A DNA stretch of 64,000 nucleotides, taken from NCBI RefSeq assembly GCF_000381545.1, contig NZ_KB906688.1, positions 1 through 64,000 of the forward strand. The letters are read 5' to 3'. The stretch comes from Rhodonellum psychrophilum GCM71 = DSM 17998 (lineage in GTDB: Bacteria; Bacteroidota; Bacteroidia; Cytophagales; Cyclobacteriaceae). The notes beneath the pieces were generated by a model. It did not search any database and was not told the DNA's origin. It saw nothing but the letters and a program-made list of their open reading frames with translations. The first letter of the stretch is position 1, and every line of letters starts with the position of its first letter. The translations under genes and the position numbers were made by a program. Shown here piece by piece: positions 55,167-64,000 of this stretch.

Positions 55167-55389
55167 TTAACCCGAATTCCAAGACTTGGAAAAAGTAACG
55201 TAAGGCAGCCAACTTGACGCAAGTTAGATGCAATCGATTTCCAAATGGGATTGAAAGGGAAAGAAAATTTGACTGTTGGAGAATAATTGATGATATCAAA
55301 AGGGTGTGGAGTCGTAATTAGTCAAGCCTGATTGATGAGCTGTCAATGACAATGTAAAATTGAGTTCGTATTGCATAAAACGGGTTTAA
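55167..55389 (+). repeat. Dispersed TIR repeat, copy R9 (long variant)
   Basis: The second long-variant copy (see R5): TTAACCCGAATTCCAAGACT, the CCAAGACTTGG palindrome, AACTTGACGCAAGTTAGATG, then the common part and the intact right end TTGCATAAAACGGGTTTAA. The right end is 35 bp from the metG start codon. Confidence 0.88.
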
Positions 55390-55423
55390 CCACCCAATTC
55401 CTTCAATTTACCTATCTTTGCAA

Positions 55424-57487
55424 ATGATGAAAAATAAAGAATTCAAAAGATATACGGTTACTTCTGCTTTGCCTTATGCCAATGGGCCCTTGCATATCGG
55501 GCATCTTGCCGGATGTTATATTCCCTCAGATATTTATGTCAGGTATCTCAGGTCATTGGGCAAAGATGTCGTGTATGTCAGCGGTTCGGACGAACACGGA
55601 GTCGCCATCACGATCAAAGCGCGGAAAGAGGGGGTCACACCACAGGAAGTGGTGGACCGCTACCATACGATGATGAAGGAAAGTTTCCAGGAGTTTGGGA
55701 TCAGTTTTGACCATTATTCGAGAACCTCAGCACCGATCCACCACGAAACTGCTTCCGGATTTTTCAAGGATCTCTATGGCAAAGGTGAATTTCTGGAACA
55801 AACAACAGAGCAATATTTTGACGAGGAAGCCGGACAATTTTTGGCTGATCGATACATAGAAGGGACCTGTCCCAAATGTGGTTATGAAAGTGCCTACGGC
55901 GATCAGTGTGAAAAATGTGGGAGTTCCCTCAGTCCAACGGAGCTGATTAATCCCAGATCTAAATTGAGCGGAAGTGTCCCTATTCTCAAAGAAACTAAAC
56001 ATTGGTTCTTGGATTTGGCCCGCTACACGGATTTTTTGAAACAATGGATCCTGGAAGAGCATCAGCACGATTGGAAAAACAATGTGTTGGGACAATGTCG
56101 GTCATGGTTGGAAGCCGGTGATGGGCTTCAGGCCAGGTCGATGACCCGGGACATGGATTGGGGAATACCCGTTCCGGTGGAAGGCGCAGAAGGCAAAGTG
56201 CTCTATGTATGGTTTGATGCACCCATCGGCTACATTTCCTCTACCAAAGAATGGGCAGCAGAAAAAGGCATCGATTGGGAGCCTTACTGGAAAGATGAGG
56301 ATACCAAATTGGTCCACTTCATCGGCAAAGACAATATCGTTTTCCATTGCATCGTTTTTCCTGCGATTCTAAAAACCCACGGCGGGTATATCCTCCCGGA
56401 CAACGTCCCAGCCAATGAATTCCTGAACCTGGAAGGGGACAAGATCTCCACTTCCAGAAATTGGGCGGTTTGGTTGCATGAGTATCTGGCCGAATTCCCG
56501 GGAAAACAAGATGTGTTGCGGTACGTATTGACCGCCAATGCGCCGGAAACCAAGGACAATGATTTTACCTGGAAGGATTTTCAGTCCAGAAACAATTCAG
56601 AATTGGTGGCGATTCTTGGGAATTTTGTGAATAGGGCAGTCGTGCTCACCCATAAATATTTTGAAGGAATCGTCCCAGAGGCAGAAAACCTGACGGCCCA
56701 TGACCGGGAAGTAATGGAAACCTTACAGGGTTTTCCTGATAAAATAGCCGCCTCGATCGAGCGGTATCGGTTTAGGGAAGCACTTAGCTTCGTGATGGAT
56801 TTTTGCAGGTTGGGAAACAAATACCTGGCGGACACCGAGCCCTGGAAGGTGATCAAGGAGGACAAAGCCCGAACGGGAACGATTCTGAATATCGCCCTGA
56901 ACATTGCTGCCAATGTCGCCATAGTAGCAGAACCCTTTTTGCCTTTTACGGCTGCAAAGATTTATGAGATGTTCAATCTGAAGGATTTGAATTGGACCAA
57001 GGCTGGCGATACCGGGATTTTGGGTTACGGACACATCATCAATCCTGCGGCTTTGTTGTTTGAGAAAATTGAAGATGATGTGGTGGAAGCCCAAGTGCAG
57101 AAACTGCTGGAAGCAAAGAAGAAAAACGAACTCGAAAATGTACAGGTTGCTCCGATGAAAGACATCATTTCCTTTGATGACTTTGGCAAGTTGGACATGC
57201 GGGTGGTGACTGTCTTGCATGCAGAACCGATGCCGAAATCCAAGAAACTCCTGAAGCTCACGGTAGAGACGGGATTGGGAAAGAAAACGGTATTGAGTGG
57301 CATTGCAGAACATTTCAAGCCTGAGGATCTGATCGGCAAACAGGTGACGATGCTGATCAACCTTGCCCCAAGAAAAATGATGGGGATTGATTCCGAAGGG
57401 ATGATTTTGATGGCAGAGGACAAGGACGGCTCCTTGAGACTCTTGCATCCGAATCAAGCGACTGGAAACGGCTCCACGATCAGCTAA
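55424..57487 (+). CDS. metG: Methionyl-tRNA synthetase
   Basis: A 687-residue class I aminoacyl-tRNA synthetase. I start at ATG 55424 ([12 protein letters not shown]); a TTG two codons earlier or the next ATG would change little. Seen: HIGH motif PLHIGH, zinc knuckle CPKCGYES with CEKCG, the KMSKS-equivalent KISTS (DKISTSRNW), an anticodon-binding helical domain, and a C-terminal tRNA-binding OB domain ([21 protein letters not shown] at the end), as usual for the long MetG form. Essential and cytoplasmic. A TATCTTTG box (55413-55420) just before the ATG resembles a -7 element but would make a leaderless message. Confidence 0.97.
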   Translation: MMKNKEFKRYTVTSALPYANGPLHIGHLAGCYIPSDIYVRYLRSLGKDVVYVSGSDEHGVAITIKARKEGVTPQEVVDRYHTMMKESFQEFGISFDHYSRTSAPIHHETASGFFKDLYGKGEFLEQTTEQYFDEEAGQFLADRYIEGTCPKCGYESAYGDQCEKCGSSLSPTELINPRSKLSGSVPILKETKHWFLDLARYTDFLKQWILEEHQHDWKNNVLGQCRSWLEAGDGLQARSMTRDMDWGIPVPVEGAEGKVLYVWFDAPIGYISSTKEWAAEKGIDWEPYWKDEDTKLVHFIGKDNIVFHCIVFPAILKTHGGYILPDNVPANEFLNLEGDKISTSRNWAVWLHEYLAEFPGKQDVLRYVLTANAPETKDNDFTWKDFQSRNNSELVAILGNFVNRAVVLTHKYFEGIVPEAENLTAHDREVMETLQGFPDKIAASIERYRFREALSFVMDFCRLGNKYLADTEPWKVIKEDKARTGTILNIALNIAANVAIVAEPFLPFTAAKIYEMFNLKDLNWTKAGDTGILGYGHIINPAALLFEKIEDDVVEAQVQKLLEAKKKNELENVQVAPMKDIISFDDFGKLDMRVVTVLHAEPMPKSKKLLKLTVETGLGKKTVLSGIAEHFKPEDLIGKQVTMLINLAPRKMMGIDSEGMILMAEDKDGSLRLLHPNQATGNGSTIS

Positions 57488-57511
57488 TAATTATTCTTGG
57501 AATCAAAGTAT

Positions 57512-57549
57512 AAACCTTTGCAGTCTTTCGGGACTGCAAAGGTTTTTTT
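57512..57549 (+). terminator. Terminator of metG
   Basis: AAACCTTTGCAGTC with loop TTTCGG and GACTGCAAAGGTTT, followed by TTTTT. It lies about 25 bp past the metG stop. Confidence 0.93.
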
Positions 57550-57684
57550 GTGTGCAAATTCGAATCAGTAGATAAAGTCCAATTTCTAATTAGGGATTTT
57601 TTAGAGTGATGATATTATTTAAAGAATATTTTTACTTTTCGACTTCAAGGGTCTAAAGAGTGAATATTTTTTTTAATCCAAATA

Positions 57685-58284
57685 TCAGTAAAAATAAACT
57701 ATATCAGCTTGTGTAAGAGCAACAACAGTTATAACTGTAATCCCAAATCCTATTCCCCAGTTTTTCCAAACTTTCCCACTTTTAATTTTTTTTGATTTTT
57801 GGGTATAACCTCTATAATATTCCGATTGATCCATTAGTTCAGAATTTGGAAATCCAAGATTCGCCTCTTTTGGTTCAGTTGAACTGGTGATTAATGCTGG
57901 AATTAATCCAACTAAAGGAGAAAAAAGCAAAGTAGTGAAAAGCGTTCCAGTTCCGGCAGGTTTATATCCTTTGTAATAAATGGAAGCGTCTCGTTGACCA
58001 TTCACGTAAAGATCTCCACTTTTCACCTCAGAATGAGAACTCTGATTTTCATTTGCAAAGATACTACGAGTACCGTTTTCATATTGGACCATTACAACAT
58101 CTGATTTTAGAATTGAAAAGGTTGGTCCTTCTGTATTATTAAACATTTTGTATTTTATTTCAGTTTGCCCGATTTCTAGCACTTTCACAATAATGTCTTC
58201 TCCATTTTTTTTAGTTAGTACATCCTGAGCGTGTACTTGAATTGAAATAAAAATCAGTAACAATAATACTTCTAGCTTTTTCAT
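57685..58284 (-). CDS. Exported protein of unknown function with a transmembrane region
   Basis: A 199-residue protein with a signal peptide (LLLLIFISIQVHAQ, cleavage after Ala19). Residues 20-70 read DVLTKKNGEDIIVKVLEIGQ and then TEIKYKMFNNTEGPTFSILK, a pattern I know from Bacteroidota exported proteins annotated only as hypothetical. A hydrophobic stretch (GTGTLFTTLLFSPLVGLIPALI) near residue 110 and a C-terminal one (WGIGFGITVITVVALTQ) suggest membrane association. The gene is more AT-rich than its neighbours. Function unknown. Confidence 0.7.
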   Translation of the reverse strand: MKKLEVLLLLIFISIQVHAQDVLTKKNGEDIIVKVLEIGQTEIKYKMFNNTEGPTFSILKSDVVMVQYENGTRSIFANENQSSHSEVKSGDLYVNGQRDASIYYKGYKPAGTGTLFTTLLFSPLVGLIPALITSSTEPKEANLGFPNSELMDQSEYYRGYTQKSKKIKSGKVWKNWGIGFGITVITVVALTQADIVYFY

Positions 58285-58395
58285 GTTTTTTAATTTGTTT
58301 TTTTTCTGAATAATTTCGGGTGGTAAAAAAAAATTACTTACCCCTCTTTTTTGAACTAAAATAGATGTCGCAAGAAACTAAAAAAAAGGATACAA

Positions 58396-58421
58396 AAAAA
58401 TACCCTAAACAGGGTATTTTT
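58396..58421. terminator. Orphan terminator-like hairpin
   Basis: AAAAATACCCT and AGGGTATTTTT form a perfect stem around AAAC with T/A runs on both sides, but no gene ends here on either strand; the nearest gene starts at 58284 going away from it. Confidence 0.5.
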
Positions 58422-58997
58422 ACGAATTATTAGAACCACTATTATTAACTAAAAAAACTAATTATGGAACATAATTCGGTTTAAAATATGTGATTATTTA
58501 ATTTTTTTTGGGATTTGTTTTGAGCATGTTATTTTTAGTTGAACATCAAATTTTTTTCAATAAAAACTTTAGGAATACTTGATAATCTCTTTAAAGTTTA
58601 TTCAATTTGAACATGAAATCAATTTCAGATGCCTAGTTAAAGGTTTTTAAGCTTTGGTAACCTCAAGAAATATTAAATCTTTCATCTATTAAGTCCTCTT
58701 TTTTAGGCTTTTACTTTAAAAATTGCGGTTAAGGTATATCAAAAATCAAATTTCTTTTTTGGAAAACTCCTTGCTTTTGCTCTTTCTAATTATTGAGTTA
58801 AACAATCGCGAGTCATCTCTGTTTTAAATATGGTATTATGCCGGCCTCAATTTTTTTCATCCATCAATTTTGAGGTATTTACAAAAATGTTAAAGGGCAT
58901 TAAAAATTATTGATTTCGTTATTTTCAAAATGTTATTCTTTTTTTTAACCAAAAAACTCAAGAATAAATGTTTTTTTGATAATAATGGGTGATATTT

Positions 58998-59030
58998 TTT
59001 GAAGTAAAATTAAAAAGCCTTTATATTATG
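58998..59030 (+). promoter_or_regulatory. Candidate promoter of the ATP-grasp/Anbu operon
   Basis: TTTG (58998-59001) and, 20 bp further, TATATTATG (59022-59030) fit the Bacteroidota TTTG-N19-21-TAnnTTTG layout with two mismatches in the -7 box. It would give a leader of about 30 nt to the ATG at 59067. Confidence 0.4.
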
Positions 59031-59066
59031 CACGAACACGCTTTTTTTCAACCCAAAGAATAAATT

Positions 59067-60494
59067 ATGGAAACAAACAAGTACAAGGTTGGAGATCATT
59101 TCGACGAAATGTTCGGCGCTGACGGGAATTGCAGGCCGCACTACAATGAATTTTTAGAGCTATTGAATAAGACCTCGACCAAAAAAATGTCCCAGTTGCA
59201 GTTTGCGGCAGATAAGACACAGGTGGCCATGGGCATGACATTCAATGTTTACCATGACAATCAAGGCGTGGAGAAAATCCTTCACCTGGATATTGTACCA
59301 AGGATCATCCCAAATTCCGAGTGGAAAATACTTGAAGCCGGCTTGAAACAAAGGATCCAGGCGCTCAACATGTTCCTCCAGGACATCTACAATGAGCAAA
59401 GAATATTGAAAGACGAGATCATCCCTGCCGACCTTATCCTCAACAGCAAGGATTATCTGAAGCCCTGCATCGGGCTTACTCCTCCAAAAGGGATTTGGTG
59501 CCATATCACCGGAACCGATCTTGTCAGGGATAAAAGCGGGGCTTACTACATTCTCGAGGACAACCTCAGATGTCCTTCCGGGGTTTCTTACATGTTGGAA
59601 AGTCGGGAGATCATCAAAAGAGCCTATCCGGAACTTTTTAACAAATTGGGCGTGATGCCCGTGTCGGATTATCCGGCAAAGTTGTTGAACATGCTTCAAT
59701 TCCTGTCCGACAAGCCTAAGCCGGTGGTAGGCGTCTTGACGCCGGGGATTCACAATTCCGCATACTTTGAGCACTCTTATCTTGCCTTGCAAATGGGCGT
59801 TGAGTTGGTTTCCGGAATGGATTTGATTGTCAAAGACAAAAAGGTCTATATGCAAACGACCAAGGGTTTGAAACAGATCGATGTTTTGTACAGGAGGATT
59901 GATGACACATTTTTGGACCCGACGGCTTTTAATCCCGATTCCATGCTGGGAATACCGGGAATATTCGAAGCCTACAAGGCAGGAAACATTGCCATCGCAA
60001 ATGCGCCAGGTACAGGTGTTGCCGATGACAAGGCTGTCTATTCCTATGTGCCCAAGATCATCAAATACTATCTTGGAGAGGAACCGATATTGAACAATGT
60101 GCCTACCTATTTGTGCCGAGAGGAAGAGGATAGGAATTATGTCTTGGAAAACATCGAACATTTGGTGGTGAAGGAAACCAATGCAGCTGGTGGATACGGC
60201 ATGTTGATCGGTCCCAAAGCCGACAAGGAGGAGCATGAGAAATTCAGAAAACTGATCCGTGAGAACCCCACAAATTACATTGCGCAGCCCACTTTGTCCC
60301 TTTCTACCGTCCCAACATTGACAGATGAGGGATTGGATGGGAGACATGTGGATTTGAGGCCTTACATTTTGTATGGCAACGAAATAGAAGTGATTCCAGG
60401 CGCATTGACGCGCGTGGCATTGAAGAAGGGCTCATTGGTCGTGAACAGTTCCCAAGGTGGAGGAAGTAAAGATACCTGGGTTTTATATAAATAA
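59067..60494 (+). CDS. Circularly permuted ATP-grasp protein (DUF404/DUF407 type)
   Basis: A 475-residue enzyme of the circularly permuted type 2 ATP-grasp family. Signatures: the acidic, metal-binding segment YILEDNLRCPSGVSYML, a nucleotide-binding part with VVKETNAAGGYGMLIGP, and DLRPYILYG. ATP-grasp enzymes form an amide bond through an acyl phosphate. Studies of this family group it with the alpha-E, transglutaminase-like and Anbu proteins encoded next to it, and predict synthesis or attachment of a small peptide. Its C-terminus ends SSQGGGSKDTWVLYK, and it is 5 bp from the alpha-E gene, so it is the first gene of an operon. Substrate unknown. Confidence 0.93.
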   Translation: METNKYKVGDHFDEMFGADGNCRPHYNEFLELLNKTSTKKMSQLQFAADKTQVAMGMTFNVYHDNQGVEKILHLDIVPRIIPNSEWKILEAGLKQRIQALNMFLQDIYNEQRILKDEIIPADLILNSKDYLKPCIGLTPPKGIWCHITGTDLVRDKSGAYYILEDNLRCPSGVSYMLESREIIKRAYPELFNKLGVMPVSDYPAKLLNMLQFLSDKPKPVVGVLTPGIHNSAYFEHSYLALQMGVELVSGMDLIVKDKKVYMQTTKGLKQIDVLYRRIDDTFLDPTAFNPDSMLGIPGIFEAYKAGNIAIANAPGTGVADDKAVYSYVPKIIKYYLGEEPILNNVPTYLCREEEDRNYVLENIEHLVVKETNAAGGYGMLIGPKADKEEHEKFRKLIRENPTNYIAQPTLSLSTVPTLTDEGLDGRHVDLRPYILYGNEIEVIPGALTRVALKKGSLVVNSSQGGGSKDTWVLYK

Positions 60495-60499
60495 GAGAT

Positions 60500-61480
60500 A
60501 TGCTAAGTAGAGTCGCAAATTCCATCTATTGGCTAGGTCGATATTTGGAGCGGGCTGAGAATTATGCCCGATTTATAGATGTGAATTTCAACCTGATGCT
60601 GGATTTGCCCCAGGACATGAAGGAGCAGTGGGAACCTTTGATCATGACATCCGGAGACAGTGCTTTGTACTTATCCAAATACAAGAATTTTGACAGCAAA
60701 AATGTCATCCACTTCATGGTGTTCGATTTGGAAAATTCAAACTCCATTTTTTCCTCCATCACCATGGCCCGGGAAAATGCAAGGATCATCAGGGAAAACC
60801 TAACCAAGGAGACTTGGGAAAAACTGAATGAGCTGTATCATTTCATCAAAGAAAAATCAGAAATCAAGGATTGGAAAAAAGAAGATCCACGGATGTTTTT
60901 TGAACGGGTCAAAAACCAAATCCTGCTCTTGTATGGTTTGGCTGAAAGTACCGTCGCCAGGACTGAAGGCTGGTATTTCCGCCAATTGGGCATGTATCTC
61001 GAAAGGGCGGACAAGACCAGTAGGATCTTGGACGTGAAATACCATATTTTACTTCCTTCACCCAACATGATCGGATCTCCCTTGGATTTCCTGCATTGGA
61101 CAGCGTTGCTGAAATCCGTTACAGCTTTCAATACCTACCGAAGGCTATATGGCAACATCGATCCTTCCGGTGTGGTGGAGTTTCTGATCTTCAACAAGTA
61201 TTTCCCCAGATCGGTTTTTTACTGCCTTCGAGAGGCCGAAAACTGTCTTTCCAAAATCTCAGGTGGAATGGAAAGCGGTTTCAGAAACAGTGCTGAAAAA
61301 GCCATGGGAGAATTGAGATCCAAGTTGGAATATGCCGATGTCAATGATGTGATTGAGATTGGCCTCCACGAATATCTGGATGACCTTCAGGTGAAAATAA
61401 ATCAGGTTTCCAACAAGATCGATTCCAATTTCTTTCAAATTAAGGATAACTTTGTGTCTCAAACGAACGAACAGGAATGA
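60500..61480 (+). CDS. Alpha-E domain protein (DUF403)
   Basis: A 326-residue all-helical protein. It starts MLSRVANSIYWLGRYLERAE, the family hallmark, and keeps ENARIIRENLTKETWEKLNE and YFRQLGMYLERADKTSRILD (a second LERAD repeat). The alpha-E family is found almost only next to ATP-grasp (DUF404/407) and transglutaminase-like genes, as here; it is thought to be an amide-bond-forming or scaffolding partner. It follows the ATP-grasp gene by 5 bp and overlaps the Anbu gene by 4 bp (ATGA). Confidence 0.93.
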   Translation: MLSRVANSIYWLGRYLERAENYARFIDVNFNLMLDLPQDMKEQWEPLIMTSGDSALYLSKYKNFDSKNVIHFMVFDLENSNSIFSSITMARENARIIRENLTKETWEKLNELYHFIKEKSEIKDWKKEDPRMFFERVKNQILLLYGLAESTVARTEGWYFRQLGMYLERADKTSRILDVKYHILLPSPNMIGSPLDFLHWTALLKSVTAFNTYRRLYGNIDPSGVVEFLIFNKYFPRSVFYCLREAENCLSKISGGMESGFRNSAEKAMGELRSKLEYADVNDVIEIGLHEYLDDLQVKINQVSNKIDSNFFQIKDNFVSQTNEQE

Positions 61481-62229
61481 CCTTTTGTCTAGGAATTAAA
61501 ACCAAATACGGTTTGGTCGGGCTTTCCGATACCCGGATTACATCCGGTAACGAAACGACTACTTCAAAAAAAGTATACACCGTCAACAGGGAAAAACATT
61601 CCTTTTTCATCATGACCTCCGGTCTGAGGTCGGTTCGGGATAAGGCCATCACCTACTTTACCGAAGTGATCGAGGATCAGGATGAAAGTTTCAACAAGCT
61701 GTACAAGGCGGTGAATGAATTTGGCGACCAAATCAAAAGGGTGGCGAAGGAAGATGGTGAGCAGCTCGAAAAAAGCGGCTTGTCCTTCAACCTTTATTCC
61801 ATAATTGGAGGCCAGTTGGAGAATGACAAGGAACCCAAATTGTATCTGCTTTATCCCCAGGGCAATTGGATTGAGATCAGGAAGGGGACACCTTTCGTGA
61901 TCATTGGTAATACAGGTGCGGGAAATCCGGTTTTACGTAGGTCCCTGAGTTATGATGATTCCTTGGATTACGCCCTCAAATGTGCCTTCCTTTCCTTTGA
62001 TGCCACTCGGATTTCGGCCAATGATGTCGATTTCCCCATTGATACGGTCGTCCTCGAAAATGACAGGTATAAGATAAAAGAACAACGGTTCGAAAGGTCG
62101 GAGATGGAGCATATTTCCGCTTTTTGGAACAACAGGATAAAGGAAGCGATCAGGGAATTGCCTACGGAGGTGATGAAAAAGGCATTTTTGGATGAAGTTG
62201 CTCCCATGGTTCCAATCACTGCCTCATGA
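61477..62229 (+). CDS. Anbu-type proteasome-like peptidase
   Basis: A 250-residue homologue of proteasome beta-subunits, of the Anbu (ancestral beta-subunit) group. The mature N-terminal Thr is Thr2, exposed after removal of only the initiator Met (MTFCLGIKTKYGLVGLSDTR), with Asp18 and the Lys of SKKVYTV in their conserved places. It lacks the long propeptide of true proteasomes. Anbu proteins form open helical rings instead of a closed barrel. It overlaps both neighbours by 4 bp, so it is tightly coupled to the ATP-grasp, alpha-E and transglutaminase proteins and is probably involved in processing their product. Confidence 0.92.
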   Translation: MTFCLGIKTKYGLVGLSDTRITSGNETTTSKKVYTVNREKHSFFIMTSGLRSVRDKAITYFTEVIEDQDESFNKLYKAVNEFGDQIKRVAKEDGEQLEKSGLSFNLYSIIGGQLENDKEPKLYLLYPQGNWIEIRKGTPFVIIGNTGAGNPVLRRSLSYDDSLDYALKCAFLSFDATRISANDVDFPIDTVVLENDRYKIKEQRFERSEMEHISAFWNNRIKEAIRELPTEVMKKAFLDEVAPMVPITAS

Positions 62230-63068
62230 AAATCCAGATAGACCACCTCAGTCGCTACACCTATGAGGAGCGGGTTCCGCTCAATCCCCACGACCTTTAC
62301 CTGATCCCACAGCAGCGCAGTTATTTCAAAACATTGGACAGCCAATTGGAAATTTCTCCCAACCCCATGGGGATCCATGAAAGGATTAGTGCAGAGGGCA
62401 ATCCCTATTACCAAACTTGGTTCAAGACCGAAACCGATCAGTTGGAAATCAGGTCCAAGTTGACCTTGGAAATCGGAGATTTCAATCCCTATGCCTTTAT
62501 TCTACAGGCTGGCTTGAGTTTCCCATTTGATTATTTTGCTTATCCAAGCTATTATTTGGAGACTTTGGCACTTTACAGAACTGGGGGAGAGGATGGAGCC
62601 CGTCTTGTGCCTTTTGCCAAGGACATCATGGCACAATCAAGCGACCACATCTCCTTTCTGGCGAACTTGGTTGCTTCGATCCACCAAAACTGGAAGCATA
62701 TCATCCGGGAGGAACCTGGACTGATGACCAGCAAGGAAGTGTTTGAGGAGAAGAAAGGTTCCTGCAGGGACCTTTCCTGGATGCTGATGGAGATGCTCAG
62801 GAGTCTGGGATTGGCAACCCGTTTTGTCAGTGGATATGCCTTCAACCCGGAACTCGATGAGGGGCATGAATTGCATGGATGGGTGGAGGTTTTCTTGCCC
62901 GGAGCGGGTTGGATCGGTTTGGATCCGAGTTTGGGTTTATTGACCGATCAAAATTACATTCCCTTGGCGACCAGTTTTCATCCCGCCCATACACTCCCAA
63001 TAATGGGAACTTATGGAGGAAAAGCGGGCTCAAATCTTTTCTCCGAAGTGTTTTTGAAGGAGCTTTGA
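62226..63068 (+). CDS. Transglutaminase-like cysteine protease
   Basis: A 280-residue protein with an N-terminal bacterial transglutaminase beta-sandwich (ISRYTYEERVPLNPHDLYL in the family's opening style, DHLSRYTYEE) and the papain-like core: Cys in KKGSCRDLSWMLMEMLRSLG, His in HELHGWVEVFLPG and Asp in GLDPSLG. In this operon type it is predicted to cleave or transfer amide bonds of the peptide made by the ATP-grasp protein. The catalytic triad is complete. It is the last gene of the operon and is followed by a terminator hairpin. Confidence 0.93.
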   Translation: MKIQIDHLSRYTYEERVPLNPHDLYLIPQQRSYFKTLDSQLEISPNPMGIHERISAEGNPYYQTWFKTETDQLEIRSKLTLEIGDFNPYAFILQAGLSFPFDYFAYPSYYLETLALYRTGGEDGARLVPFAKDIMAQSSDHISFLANLVASIHQNWKHIIREEPGLMTSKEVFEEKKGSCRDLSWMLMEMLRSLGLATRFVSGYAFNPELDEGHELHGWVEVFLPGAGWIGLDPSLGLLTDQNYIPLATSFHPAHTLPIMGTYGGKAGSNLFSEVFLKEL

Positions 63069-63076
63069 TACAACCG

Positions 63077-63118
63077 GTTTCAACTCGGCTTGAGGGCTGG
63101 GTTGAAACTCTATTTTTT
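63077..63118 (+). terminator. Terminator of the ATP-grasp/Anbu operon
   Basis: GTTTCAAC pairs with GTTGAAAC around a loop of about 16 bases and is followed by TATTTTTT. It lies just past the transglutaminase stop. Confidence 0.75.
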
Positions 63119-63140
63119 CCAAGACAAATTAAAGGTGTTT

Positions 63141-63312
63141 CCATCCGTTTTATGCATTGCACCCAACTCAATTTCACCATTGACTGATGATTAATTAGGT
63201 GATTACTGTTTTTTTAACTTCACCCCATTGGATTCGGGATTTATCTTCCAAATAGTCTGATTTTCTTTCCCTTTCAATCGCATTTGGAAACCTATTGCGT
63301 ATTTCGGGTTCA
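63141..63312 (-). repeat. Dispersed TIR repeat, copy R10
   Basis: A near-consensus minus-oriented copy: ATCCGTTTTATGCATTGC at one end and ATTGCGTATTTCGGGTTCAA at the other. Inner blocks TTGACTGATGATTAATTAGG and AATAGTCTGATTTTCTTTCC are intact. It lies between the Anbu operon and the metallophosphoesterase gene. Confidence 0.88.
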
Positions 63313-63420
63313 ATTCTGGAAAAATTGTTGTCCAAGCAAATTGTCAATGTGCGTTTTCTTTGATTTTTTAAACCATTTCATCAGAATTGATGTATATGAC
63401 AAGAATCTGCACCCAGTATT

Positions 63421-64000
63421 ATGAACCAATTAGGATCCATCATTTTTCTTATCGCCATCTTTCTCTTCTCTACCTTTCTGAATTGGTATGTTTTTCAGGC
63501 AGTCAAAACCCTCACATTTGGCTTGGAAGGGGAGCGAATGAAACAGATTGTGGCGGTTTCTTATTGGTTGATTTTTGGAGGGATTTCCATTTGGTTGGTG
63601 ATCACCTTTCTGAGGATTTTTCAGATGGGCGAAATAAATGTACAAACCCAAACGGCCCTCAATGTTTTTTTGACCGTGATGGTCACGCAATTGGTCTGTG
63701 TCGTTTTTCTTTTCGGGGAAGATATTGTCAGGAATGTTCAGGCTGGAGTAACCTACCTGGTGAACGGGTCCAATGGTTTTAGTTTTCCGGAAAGGATGAG
63801 ATGGGTAAGCGGGATTGCCTTGGTGGTAGCCATGATCCCTTTTTCGAGTTTCATCTATGGAGTGACCAAAGGAAAACACAATTTCAAGGTGCACAGGGAA
63901 ATCATTTATTTCGACGATCTGCCTGATGCTTTCGACGGATTTACGATCACCCAGATTTCTGATATCCATTCCGGTAGTTTTACCAATTATGATGCTGTTC
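63421..64000 (+). CDS. Membrane metallophosphoesterase, 5' part (cut by window edge)
   Basis: The frame is open from ATG 63421 to the window end (193 codons, no stop). Four hydrophobic segments are seen: about residues 6-26 (IIFLIAIFLFSTFLNWYVF), 45-65 (VSYWLIFGGISIWLVITFL), 78-100 (VFLTVMVTQLVCVVFLFG) and 130-148 (IALVVAMIPFSSFIYGV). The visible end reads DGFTITQISDIHSGSFTNYD, the first metal-binding motif (DxH) of calcineurin-like phosphoesterases of the YkuE/YaeI type. The rest of the catalytic domain must lie beyond 64000. Substrate not predictable; related proteins act on lipids such as UDP-diacylglucosamine. Confidence 0.85.
   Translation, partial: MNQLGSIIFLIAIFLFSTFLNWYVFQAVKTLTFGLEGERMKQIVAVSYWLIFGGISIWLVITFLRIFQMGEINVQTQTALNVFLTVMVTQLVCVVFLFGEDIVRNVQAGVTYLVNGSNGFSFPERMRWVSGIALVVAMIPFSSFIYGVTKGKHNFKVHREIIYFDDLPDAFDGFTITQISDIHSGSFTNYDAV

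Larger units (their letters stand above)
58285..59066. other. AT-rich 782-bp intergenic region with an orphan hairpin
   Basis: Very low in GC with long T and A tracts. No frame with plausible codon use on either strand, and no copy of the 170-bp repeat. It contains AAAATACCCT/AGGGTATTTT (58396-58421), a terminator-like hairpin with no gene ending there. A promoter for the downstream operon lies at its right end. Confidence 0.5.

Noticed and set aside
59160-60347. 395-codon open frame on the minus strand opposite the ATP-grasp gene
   Set aside because: It is antisense to a well-supported gene and has no family features.
63430-63969. 179-codon open frame on the minus strand at the right edge
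   Set aside because: It is antisense to the metallophosphoesterase gene, whose membrane segments and DxH motif are clear.

Overview
The window comes from a chromosome of a Bacteroidota bacterium, most likely of the order Cytophagales and close to Cyclobacteriaceae (an Algoriphagus-like organism). That placement is inferred from a single-chain PurL of about 1230 residues, a UpxY-type NusG paralog, GSCFA, DUF255, PF10091 glucoamylase-family and Dabb proteins, many lipoproteins, A-rich leaders in place of strong Shine-Dalgarno sites, and TAnnTTTG-like promoter boxes. I saw no rRNA, tRNA, CRISPR array, transposase or phage gene.

Layout. 1-395 is non-coding and rich in small palindromes. 396-8000 holds cell-envelope and repair genes: a glucoamylase-family lipoprotein, a Dabb lipoprotein, a small membrane protein, AlkB, MsrA-MsrB, a beta-barrel protein and a dienelactone hydrolase-like protein. 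8023-12877 has an M14 carboxypeptidase, an OmpA-type lipoprotein and an SRPBCC protein. 12905-14345 is an 11-unit tandem array with a period of about 142 bp. 14486-25098 carries an S41 protease, a Tat-signal Dabb protein, an aldo/keto reductase, a glycosyltransferase, a histidine kinase beside a response regulator with a class III cyclase domain, an NTF2-like lipoprotein, an APC permease and a DinB/YfiT protein. 25180-34717 (minus strand) has PriA, a thioredoxin-domain DUF255 protein, a GSCFA protein and PurL. 35336-38778 has a cyclase-TPR protein whose 3' end overlaps an S8 protease gene tail to tail. 40234-46774 is a complete tetR-tolC-adaptor-RND efflux operon. 47077-54371 has an orphan UpxY/NusG paralog, a beta-barrel protein with a duplicated start region, xseA-xseB, and a ligA-unknown-dapA operon in which LigA has an insertion of about 143 residues. 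54523-57487 has a TetR regulator and metG. 59067-63068 is a tightly coupled operon of ATP-grasp, alpha-E, Anbu-type proteasome-like peptidase and transglutaminase-like proteins. The right edge cuts a membrane metallophosphoesterase gene.

The strongest unexplained signals are repeats. A dispersed family of about 170 bp has ten copies, on both strands, only between genes. Its ends are near-inverted repeats of the form TTAACCCG(n3)TATGCAT. Two copies carry a different left module built around CCAAGNCTTGG. This looks like a non-autonomous, MITE-like element, but no mobilising gene is visible. A second, unrelated repeat is the 142-bp array, with two perfect 120-bp units. The most interesting gene-level systems are the Anbu/ATP-grasp/alpha-E/transglutaminase operon, the LigA insertion, and the overprinted cyclase/protease pair.
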